Shown in pieces: positions 1 through 5,936 of a stretch of DNA of 5,936 bases; the first letter of the stretch is position 1, and each line of letters opens with the position of its first letter. Both the position numbers and the translations under genes were made by a program. A model generated the notes under the pieces. That model had not been told where the DNA came from and made no database searches. It saw only the letters and a list, made by a program, of their open reading frames with translations. This stretch comes from Bacteroidota bacterium. Lineage in GTDB: Bacteria > Bacteroidota > Bacteroidia > Flavobacteriales > Crocinitomicaceae. Location: NCBI GenBank assembly GCA_005798205.1, contig SYKJ01000129.1, forward strand, positions 1 to 5,936, in the 5' to 3' direction.

Positions 1-97
1 AAATATTAAAATTCTTAATAAAAGGGATAAATACCTAAAATTATTATAAATAACCACTAAAAACAGCTAATTTTGAGTTATACTTATTAATTCAGTT
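1..97. other. AT-rich leader without a gene
   Basis: This stretch ahead of the first gene is strongly AT-rich and holds no convincing reading frame. The only signal I can support is a promoter-like element at 68-75. A weak inverted match around 23-36 (AGG...CCT) is only about 3 bp long and is not a credible terminator. The end of any upstream gene lies outside the window. Confidence 0.6.
68..75 (+). promoter_or_regulatory. Bacteroidota-type -7 promoter element
   Basis: The sequence TAATTTTG matches the Bacteroidota sigma-ABfr -7 consensus TAnnTTTG exactly. It ends 22 bases before the ATG at 98, which would leave a 5' leader of roughly 15 bases. The expected upstream element (TTTG or TTG about 19-21 bases further upstream) is not clear; only an AT-rich TTATTAT lies at 41-47. 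In such AT-rich DNA a chance match is possible, so the call rests on the exact match and the good position. Confidence 0.4.
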
Positions 98-706
98 ATG
101 AAACTACTTATTTTCTCTCTTCTCACTCTTTTCTCATTTTTTGGGAACACACAAATCAAGTTGAAAACGAAGGCTCCTCTTATGGATAAAAGTATGATGA
201 ATACTCAAGAATCTTCACCTACCACCTTAGCTGCAAATAAAAAAGAAAATGGGATAATCGTAATTTTTAGTTGCAATACCTGTCCGTTTGTTGTTGGCAC
301 TCCAGATTTTCCAGGGTGGGAAAAACAATACAATGAATTATACAATATGGCACTAAAAGCAAACATTGGACTCGTTTTAATAAATTCAAATGAGAAAAAA
401 AGAACCGGAGATGATTCTTTTGAAGAAATGAAAATACGGGCAATTAATATGAATTATGAAATGCCCTATTTAATGGATGAAAATTCAGAGCTAGCAAATG
501 CTATGGAGGCAAAAACAACACCTCACGCATTTTTCTTTGATAAAAATGACAAACTTGTTTATGCGGGCGCTATAGACAATATTTGGGATGGTAATCGTAA
601 AAAAGATGAACAATATCTTTACAATGCTGTTAAATCTATGCTTAATGGGAAAAAAATAAAACCAAATTTTACTCCTCCAAAGGGCTGTAGTATCAAACGT
701 TTATAA
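98..706 (+). CDS. Exported thioredoxin-fold protein, PRX_like1 peroxiredoxin-like
   Basis: A 202-residue protein of the thioredoxin superfamily, closest to the peroxiredoxin-like PRX_like1 group. Residues 1-19 form a Sec-type signal peptide (K2, then a hydrophobic stretch) with no lipobox cysteine, so a periplasmic location is likely. The active-site motif C59-N-T-C62-P follows the core beta strand, and the TTP segment at P142 is the cis-proline loop. The protein ends with GCSIKRL, and this Gly-Cys-Ser-Ile-Lys tail (C197) is characteristic of the group. It presumably acts as a thiol reductase or peroxidase, but the substrate is unknown. The start at 98 is chosen because it gives the signal peptide and sits just downstream of the TAnnTTTG element; no clear Shine-Dalgarno is present. 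The secreted protease gene begins 11 bases after its stop, suggesting cotranscription. A plain thioredoxin (TlpA/ResA type) is the alternative, but the C-terminal tail argues for PRX_like1. Confidence 0.85.
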   Translation: MKLLIFSLLTLFSFFGNTQIKLKTKAPLMDKSMMNTQESSPTTLAANKKENGIIVIFSCNTCPFVVGTPDFPGWEKQYNELYNMALKANIGLVLINSNEKKRTGDDSFEEMKIRAINMNYEMPYLMDENSELANAMEAKTTPHAFFFDKNDKLVYAGAIDNIWDGNRKKDEQYLYNAVKSMLNGKKIKPNFTPPKGCSIKRL

Positions 707-717
707 ATCAATTCATA

Positions 718-3045
718 ATGCTTCACATGAAACCGCTTTCATTATTTAGTTTCCTTTTTCTGAGCACCTTATTATTCTCTCAACAAGGAGAAGGTGGCTT
801 GCCAAAGACTTACAAAAAAAAACAAGATTTTAGTAAAATTGATAAACGAGTTTTCGAAGAACCCAATTTAGCAATTTTGAGGAGTGAAGATTCATTAATA
901 GATAATTCTGGAACTGCACCTTGGCGCTTTGGGTTTAATAACTTTACCAATTTAAATACCAACAATTCTGGAACTTGGATAAATTTCCCAAACGGAGATC
1001 GAATTTGGCAACTTATTTTAAATTGTAAAAATGCCCAAACTATAAATTTAACTTTTTCGAATACAGAAATACCTGAGGGGAACGAATTATATGTTTTTAA
1101 TCCCACAAAAGATTTTATTCTTGGGAAATTTACAGCAAATCATACTTACAATGGTGAGTTAGGAACCGAGTTGGTACCGGGAGAAATTGCTATCGTTGAG
1201 TACTTTGTTCCTAATGGTTCATTGCTTGGGAATATAAATATTTGTACTGTAACTCATGGCTATCGCACTCCAAATGACTTCTTACTTAAAGCTTTTGGCG
1301 ATGCTGGTTCTTGCAATGTAAATGTTAACTGTCCGGAGGGTGCATCTTGGATAGCACAAAGAAATAGCGTTGTTATGTTGGTTTCAGGAAGCAATGGTTT
1401 TTGTACTGGAGCCTTAATCAATAATATTCTTAATGATGGAAAACCCTATGTTTTAACTGCTGATCACTGTTACAGTAACCCTGCAACATGGATTTTTCGA
1501 TTTAATTGGCAATCTTCCTCATGTACAAATCCAGCGTCAACTCCTACTTTTCAATCATTGTCAGGTGCTGTGCTAAGAGCTCGCGGTTCTGCGTCTGATT
1601 TTTGTCTAGTAGAAATTACTGGAGGCTTAGTTAATGGGACAGTTCCAGCAGCCTATACTCCTTATTTTTCAGGCTGGGATAATACAGAATCAATTGCAAG
1701 TTCAGCAGTTTGTATCCATCATCCTTCTGGGGACATAAAAAAAATATCCTTTGAAAATAGTGCCTTAATTTCTACAACTTTTGGAGGAAGCCCTCCAAAT
1801 AGTCATTGGGGTGTCCCATCGTGGAATTTAGGTGTAACAGAAGGCGGATCGTCCGGAGCACCATTATTTAACCAAAATAGAAGGATTATTGGACAACTGC
1901 ACGGAGGAGCTTCTGCTTGTGGCGGGTCAGTATTATCAGATGAATACGGAAAAGTAAGTGTTTCTTGGAATCCTGCAGGTAGCGCTAATAGTGCACAACT
2001 AAAACACTGGTTAGACCCTATCAACAGTAATGCAAGTTTTGTAGATGGTTTTGACCCTTCAAATGCACCAGTAATTTTCCTCGATGCAGGGTTGAATAAT
2101 TCTACATTAACACAAACTGCTCTTTGTGGATCAAATTACATTCCAAAAGTTACCATTTCTAATGGCGGAAGTCAAGCCTTAATTTCAGCAGTGATAACTT
2201 ACTCTATTGATGGTGGCACTCAACAAATCTACAATTGGAATGGAAATTTAGCACAATATCAAACGCAAGAAATAAGCCTTCCAGCAGTACAATTATTACC
2301 TGGCAATCATACTTTTTCAGCAACGGTTTCCCAAGCAAATAATGGTGATGACGAGTTAGCTACAAATAACACAACGAGTTCCCAGATTGTTGTAACAGCC
2401 GAGAATCAAACATCAAATTTACTTAAAGTGAAACTCAAAACTGACGATTACGCGTCAGAAACATACATGGAGTTAATTTCAAGTAATGGAACAGTAGTTT
2501 GGTTTCAGGGAAATGAAAGCATTGCTGGAAATTTTGGCACAGGAAATGGAAATGCTCCAAATGATCCTACTACTCCATTGACAGATAATACTAACTACAA
2601 TTGGGATGTTCCGATCTCTGCCCTAGATTGTTTCACTTTTAACATCTACGATTATTACGGCGATGGAATTGCAGGTTTTTTTAGTGATGGCACTTTGTCA
2701 TTGGCTAATCATAACAACATTAATTTTTTCACTCTTGGTTCTCCAAATTTTGGAGCAGAACTTGAAATAGTTGTTAAAAATGTAGGTAATGTTGGCCTCA
2801 TTGAAAATATTAGTGATGCTATAGTAGTCTATCCTAATCCGGCCAATAATTTATTACTTGTAGACATCCAATTTGATGCTTTGAAAATGAGTATTCTCGA
2901 TATTTATGGAAAATTAATTTCTTCCAATTCAATAATCAACCAACACAATGAATTAGACATTTCATCTTTTGCAAGTGGCACGTATTACATTAAAGTTGAT
3001 TTATTTAATGGGGATCAAGCGATAAAACGATTTGTAAAACAATAA
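718..3045 (+). CDS. Secreted lysyl endopeptidase-like serine protease with T9SS sorting domain
   Basis: A 775-residue secreted endopeptidase of chymotrypsin fold (MEROPS family S1), resembling Achromobacter protease I (Lys-C). In order: signal peptide at about 1-21; beta-rich propeptide at about 22-191; protease domain at about 192-446; a CARDB/Ig-like beta domain at about 450-557; a beta-sandwich module with a YGDG motif at about 560-685; and a T9SS type A sorting domain from about 697, with YPNPAN at 705-710. The triad is H250 (LTADHC), D294 (SASDF) and S379 (GGSSGAP). Six cysteines (C199, C205, C229, C251, C269, C401) match the three disulfides of protease I. H395 (QLHGG) and D408 (SDEYGK) match its H210 and D225, the latter being the lysine-binding residue, so cleavage after Lys is inferred. 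After Sec export, T9SS should carry it across the outer membrane. An ATG at 727 is an alternative start giving an equally good signal peptide; neither has a clear ribosome-binding site. hemW starts 13 bases downstream. Confidence 0.9.
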   Translation: MLHMKPLSLFSFLFLSTLLFSQQGEGGLPKTYKKKQDFSKIDKRVFEEPNLAILRSEDSLIDNSGTAPWRFGFNNFTNLNTNNSGTWINFPNGDRIWQLILNCKNAQTINLTFSNTEIPEGNELYVFNPTKDFILGKFTANHTYNGELGTELVPGEIAIVEYFVPNGSLLGNINICTVTHGYRTPNDFLLKAFGDAGSCNVNVNCPEGASWIAQRNSVVMLVSGSNGFCTGALINNILNDGKPYVLTADHCYSNPATWIFRFNWQSSSCTNPASTPTFQSLSGAVLRARGSASDFCLVEITGGLVNGTVPAAYTPYFSGWDNTESIASSAVCIHHPSGDIKKISFENSALISTTFGGSPPNSHWGVPSWNLGVTEGGSSGAPLFNQNRRIIGQLHGGASACGGSVLSDEYGKVSVSWNPAGSANSAQLKHWLDPINSNASFVDGFDPSNAPVIFLDAGLNNSTLTQTALCGSNYIPKVTISNGGSQALISAVITYSIDGGTQQIYNWNGNLAQYQTQEISLPAVQLLPGNHTFSATVSQANNGDDELATNNTTSSQIVVTAENQTSNLLKVKLKTDDYASETYMELISSNGTVVWFQGNESIAGNFGTGNGNAPNDPTTPLTDNTNYNWDVPISALDCFTFNIYDYYGDGIAGFFSDGTLSLANHNNINFFTLGSPNFGAELEIVVKNVGNVGLIENISDAIVVYPNPANNLLLVDIQFDALKMSILDIYGKLISSNSIINQHNELDISSFASGTYYIKVDLFNGDQAIKRFVKQ
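2830..3045 (+). other. T9SS type A C-terminal sorting domain (protein region)
   Basis: This part of the protease gene encodes residues 705-775. It opens with YPNPANN and continues through a LDIYGK segment and a LDISSFASGTYYIKV segment, and ends at KRFVKQ. This order is the hallmark of the Bacteroidota Por secretion system sorting domain (TIGR04183 type). The family is recognised by the T9SS translocon and normally cleaved by the PorU sortase at the cell surface. It predicts that the organism carries the full T9SS, though none of those genes is in this window. Confidence 0.9.
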
Positions 3046-3058
3046 TCCGAAATTAGGA

Positions 3059-4204
3059 ATGGCGGGTATTTATGTTCACATTCCTTTTTGTAAGAAGCGC
3101 TGTACCTATTGCGATTTTCATTTTTCAACCTCTTTTGAGTCATACAGAAAAGAATTAATTCAAGCTATTTCTTGCGAATTGATTCTTAGAAAAAATGAAA
3201 TTTCTGACAAAATTCAAACTATTTATTTTGGAGGCGGAACACCAAGCATTCTCTCAAAATCAGAATTAATTCTAATTCTTAAAACCATTAAAGAAAACTT
3301 TCTGTTGACTGATAATCTTGAAGTCACTTTAGAGGCGAATCCTGACGACATTAACGATGAAAATTTAATTCTCTGGAAAAGCCAAGGAGTAAATCGACTA
3401 TCGATTGGATTACAATCTTTTAAAGAAAGTGATTTATTGTGGATGAATCGCTCACATCTTTTAGAACAAGCAATAGCATCAGTTAAAAATGCTCAACATC
3501 ATGGTTTCAAGAATATTAGTGTTGATTTAATGTATGGATTGCCAAATCTATCTTTGGAAGAATGGGAGCAACATTTAAAGAATGTCGTCGACCTATCTAT
3601 TTCTCATATTTCCGCCTATTGTTTGACAGTTGAACCAAAGACTGCTTTGTTTCAAGAGGTTAAAAAGAAACGATTAATTACTGCAAGTGATGCTGAACAG
3701 AGCTTACAATTTGAATTAATGATAGATGTGCTCTCTAAAAATGGTTTTGAGCAGTATGAAGTGTCAAACTTTGCAAAGGAAGAAAATTACGCTCGCCACA
3801 ATTCAAATTATTGGAAAGGTATTCCCTTTATTGGTGTTGGACCTTCTGCTCACTCATACAACTCAAATCAAAGAAGGTGGAATGTGGCTAATAATTCTCT
3901 TTACTATAAAAACGTTTCAAAAAATAATACTTGGTTTACAAAGGAGCAACTCAGTGAAGTTGATCAATGGAACGAATTAATACTTACAGGTTTTAGGACA
4001 AAATGGGGTGTTACCAAGGAAAAAATAAAAGGTTTTGGAGGGTTTTCAGAAGCTGAAAAAAAAATACTTTCAAACTATGCAAATGAAAATATGTTGTTGG
4101 AAACAGATAGCGCTTATTTATTGAGTAAGAAAGGTTTACTTTTTGCAGATGCAATTGCTGAAAAACTTTTTCGTTTGAATCAAAGCAAATCTTTACTTTT
4201 GTAA
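3059..4204 (+). CDS. hemW: HemW, radical SAM heme chaperone
   Basis: A 381-residue cytoplasmic radical-SAM protein of the usual HemW length. The [4Fe-4S] cluster ligands are C11, C15 and C18 (CxxxCxxC), followed by D19-F20. True oxygen-independent coproporphyrinogen oxidase HemN has a fourth cysteine at the F20 position, so this is HemW. Other landmarks are GGGTPS at 58-63 (SAM binding), EANPDD near 91, the HNxxYW heme-binding motif at H247-W252, and a GVGPSAHSY segment after it. A HemN_C-type domain fills about 305-372. HemW proteins bind heme and deliver it to respiratory hemoproteins rather than making protoporphyrinogen. The ATG at 3059 gives the canonical start MAGIYVHIPFC, and a short AGGA lies immediately before it, too close to be a normal Shine-Dalgarno. 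It follows the protease by 13 bases and precedes the dCMP deaminase by 3. Many databases mislabel this family as coproporphyrinogen III oxidase. Confidence 0.95.
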   Translation: MAGIYVHIPFCKKRCTYCDFHFSTSFESYRKELIQAISCELILRKNEISDKIQTIYFGGGTPSILSKSELILILKTIKENFLLTDNLEVTLEANPDDINDENLILWKSQGVNRLSIGLQSFKESDLLWMNRSHLLEQAIASVKNAQHHGFKNISVDLMYGLPNLSLEEWEQHLKNVVDLSISHISAYCLTVEPKTALFQEVKKKRLITASDAEQSLQFELMIDVLSKNGFEQYEVSNFAKEENYARHNSNYWKGIPFIGVGPSAHSYNSNQRRWNVANNSLYYKNVSKNNTWFTKEQLSEVDQWNELILTGFRTKWGVTKEKIKGFGGFSEAEKKILSNYANENMLLETDSAYLLSKKGLLFADAIAEKLFRLNQSKSLLL

Positions 4205-4207
4205 TCA

Positions 4208-4645
4208 ATGATAGAAAATACAAAACAAGCAAAATACGATCGTGCTTATTTACGCTTAGCTGAAAGTTGGGCACAATTATCACAGTGTACACGAAAAAAA
4301 GTCGGCGCAATTATAGTGAAAGACGCAATTATTATTTCTGACGGATTTAATGGCACACCCTCAGGATTTGATAATGCTTGTGAAAATGAGGCAGGAGAAA
4401 CACATTGGTATGTTTTACACGCTGAGGCAAACGCGATTTTAAAAGTTGCTAAATCGACCAATAATTGCAAAGACGCAACGCTCTATTTAACACATTCTCC
4501 TTGCAAAGAATGCAGTAAACTCATTCTTCAATCTGGAATTTCAAGAATTGTTTTTAATGAGGAATATAAAGATTTATCAGGTCTTGATTTTTTAAGAAGC
4601 GCAGGTCTTGAAGTTGTTCATATAACAAATACCACAAATGTCTGA
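4208..4645 (+). CDS. dCMP deaminase (cytidine/deoxycytidylate deaminase family)
   Basis: A 145-residue zinc enzyme that should convert dCMP to dUMP, feeding thymidylate synthase and so dTTP supply in the cytoplasm. The zinc site is H71-A-E73, where E73 is the proton shuttle, together with P98-C99-K-E-C102. The GFNGTPSGFDNACE segment at 46-59 is the nucleotide-recognition region that separates dCMP deaminases from cytidine, tRNA-adenosine or riboflavin-type deaminases. The conserved N-terminal KYDRAYLRLAESWAQLS segment also fits. Length is normal for bacterial ComEB/dCMP deaminases. It starts 3 bases after the hemW stop and its last 8 bases overlap the peptidase gene, indicating translational coupling. 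No Shine-Dalgarno is visible, as is common in Bacteroidota. Whether dCTP and dTTP regulate it allosterically cannot be decided here. Confidence 0.93.
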   Translation: MIENTKQAKYDRAYLRLAESWAQLSQCTRKKVGAIIVKDAIIISDGFNGTPSGFDNACENEAGETHWYVLHAEANAILKVAKSTNNCKDATLYLTHSPCKECSKLILQSGISRIVFNEEYKDLSGLDFLRSAGLEVVHITNTTNV

Positions 4646-5936
4646 AACCCCGAAATCAAATTACAAACTACCGTTACTTCTCTCCCTTTTTTTAGCAATT
4701 GGCCTTTATTTTGGGGGGAAACTAAGTAATGGCTTTTCATCAAATAAGTCTGCGGATGTTCAAAAACTAGAGGATATATTAGACTTAATAGAAGATCGTT
4801 ACGTTGATAAAGTTGATAAAGACAGGGTTTTTGAAGAAACAATCTCAGAGATGCTCCATAAACTTGACCCTCATAGTAATTACATTGCCTCAAAAGATAT
4901 GGAAGCGGTGAACGAGTCTATAGAGGGAGAATTTGGAGGCATTGGAGTGCGTTTTCTCTTACTTCGAGATACAATTTGTATAACAAATATTATTGGCGGA
5001 TCACCCTCAGAAATGGCAGGCGTAAAAGCCGGGGATAAAATTATAGAAATTGAGGGTAAATCAGTTGTTGGAAAAAAAATAACCAATGAAAAAGTAATGC
5101 AAAAACTAAAAGGGCTCGAGGGAACAAACGTTAAATTTAAAGTCCTCAGAGGTAAAAAGTATAAATTATTTTCACTTCAAAGGGGAGTAATTCCATTGGA
5201 AACCATTACTTGTGCATACATGTTAAATGCCAATACGGGCTATATCCTTATAGAACAATTTTCTATTCCTACAGCACAAGAATTTTACATTGCTGCAAGC
5301 AGATTGAAAGAAAAAGGAATGACAAAATTAGTGCTCGACTTACGGAATAATGGAGGTGGTGTATTAACCGCTTCAACAGATATTGCGGATGAATTTTTAA
5401 AGGAGGGCCTGGTCATGCTAAAAACAAAAGGCAGAAAAAGTGGAGAGGAAGTGTATTATGCCAAAGCAGGAGGGCTTCTAGAAAATACGAAAACTGTTGT
5501 ACTTATTAATGCAAATTCTGCATCAGCAAGTGAAATATTAGCAGGAGCATTGCAAGATAACGACCGAGCAATTATTGTTGGTAGAAGATCTTTTGGAAAA
5601 GGATTAGTTCAGGAAGATCAGGTCTTAAGAGATGGAAGTAATTTGAGAATAACAATTGCAAGGTATTATACTCCATCTGGCCGCTGTATTCAAAGAGCTT
5701 ACAATGGAAAATACGAGGATTATATGGCAGACGAAGAACGTTATACCAACGGTGAACTTTATGTTCAAGATAAAAGTAAGTTGGTTGATTCGCTAAAATT
5801 TAAAACACGAAAAGGTCGAATTGTATATGGTGGTGGGGGCATTCAGCCAGACGTCTTCGTGCCTTTTGACTCCTCAGGCACCAGTTTATATTTAACTTCC
5901 CTTCAATACAGTGGGGCATTTACAGCATTTTCATTC
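4638..5936 (+). CDS. S41 carboxyl-terminal processing peptidase (CtpA/Prc family), C-terminus beyond window
   Basis: An open frame of 433 codons that reaches the window edge without a stop; related Bacteroidota proteins are usually over 500 residues, so the tail is probably missing only because the window ends. Residues about 11-27 form an uncleaved signal anchor, placing the enzyme in the periplasm. A helical segment follows with LDPHSNYI at 76-83, then a PDZ domain at about 95-180 (GGIGV loop at 100-104, AGVKAGDKI later) that would bind substrate C-termini. The S41 core includes LDLRNNGGG at 233-241, the catalytic serine S296 in NSASASEI, and K321 in SFGKG, 25 residues on, as in Prc. TPSGRCIQR lies at about 345-353. 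It degrades or trims periplasmic proteins at their C-termini. The ATG at 4638 overlaps the dCMP deaminase stop by 8 bases and supplies the membrane anchor, which supports this start. Confidence 0.93.
   Translation, partial: MSETPKSNYKLPLLLSLFLAIGLYFGGKLSNGFSSNKSADVQKLEDILDLIEDRYVDKVDKDRVFEETISEMLHKLDPHSNYIASKDMEAVNESIEGEFGGIGVRFLLLRDTICITNIIGGSPSEMAGVKAGDKIIEIEGKSVVGKKITNEKVMQKLKGLEGTNVKFKVLRGKKYKLFSLQRGVIPLETITCAYMLNANTGYILIEQFSIPTAQEFYIAASRLKEKGMTKLVLDLRNNGGGVLTASTDIADEFLKEGLVMLKTKGRKSGEEVYYAKAGGLLENTKTVVLINANSASASEILAGALQDNDRAIIVGRRSFGKGLVQEDQVLRDGSNLRITIARYYTPSGRCIQRAYNGKYEDYMADEERYTNGELYVQDKSKLVDSLKFKTRKGRIVYGGGGIQPDVFVPFDSSGTSLYLTSLQYSGAFTAFSF

Noticed and set aside
904..975. A 12-base direct repeat (AATTCTGGAACT) at 904-915 and 964-975, exactly 60 bases apart.
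   Set aside because: It encodes the same NSGT residues in the protease propeptide, occurs only twice and is short; ordinary coding coincidence in AT-rich DNA.
810..1106. A minus-strand open frame of 98 codons inside the protease gene.
   Set aside because: It lies wholly within a strongly supported gene, has no recognisable motif and no start context; antisense shadow.
3726..3980. An 84-codon + strand frame within hemW.
   Set aside because: It is out of frame inside the conserved HNxxYW region of HemW and shows no motif of its own.
4618..5086. Two minus-strand open frames (4618-4893 and 4880-5086) over the start of the S41 peptidase.
   Set aside because: The + strand frame here encodes a membrane anchor, the LDPHSNYI motif and a PDZ domain, so the minus frames are shadows.
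5331..5360. Gly in place of Pro in the S41 LDLRNNPGG motif (here NNGGG).
   Set aside because: From general knowledge of the family, Gly here is common in Bacteroidota CtpA proteins, so it does not suggest loss of function; S296 and K321 are intact.
1..5936. A possible defence system, mobile element, phage remnant or other undescribed system.
   Set aside because: All five genes are recognisable families with intact key motifs on one strand, with no integrase, transposase, inverted terminal repeats or repeat array.

Overview
The window looks like chromosomal DNA from a low-GC member of Bacteroidota, most likely Flavobacteriia. The evidence is AT-rich DNA, translation starts without clear Shine-Dalgarno sequences, a promoter-like TAnnTTTG element, and a secreted protease ending in a type IX secretion system (T9SS) sorting domain. 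Five genes lie on the + strand, packed head to tail. Four are complete and the fifth runs off the right edge. No RNA gene, insertion sequence, CRISPR array or long repeat was seen.

Layout: positions 1-97 are an AT-rich leader with a likely promoter. Positions 98-706 encode an exported peroxiredoxin/thioredoxin-like protein (PRX_like1 type). Positions 718-3045 encode a large secreted serine endopeptidase. It aligns by eye with Achromobacter protease I (lysyl endopeptidase, Lys-C) at its triad, its six disulfide cysteines and its lysine-recognising Asp, and carries a propeptide, two beta-rich C-terminal modules and a T9SS sorting domain. Positions 3059-4204 encode HemW, a radical-SAM heme chaperone. 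Positions 4208-4645 encode a zinc-dependent dCMP deaminase. Positions 4638-5936 encode a membrane-anchored S41 carboxyl-terminal processing peptidase (PDZ domain plus Ser/Lys dyad), cut off at its C-terminus by the window edge.

Gaps between genes are 11, 13, 3 and -8 bp, so all five could share one transcript read from the leader promoter. There is no room for a normal terminator between any two of them. The genes do not form an obvious single pathway. The first two are envelope or secreted proteins, and a redox-active exported protein beside a disulfide-rich secreted protease is a plausible but unproven pairing. The last three are housekeeping genes for heme delivery, dTTP supply and periplasmic proteolysis.

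I found no convincing undescribed system. The most informative observation is that the protease keeps the residues that define lysine specificity, so it can be annotated more precisely than 'trypsin-like'.
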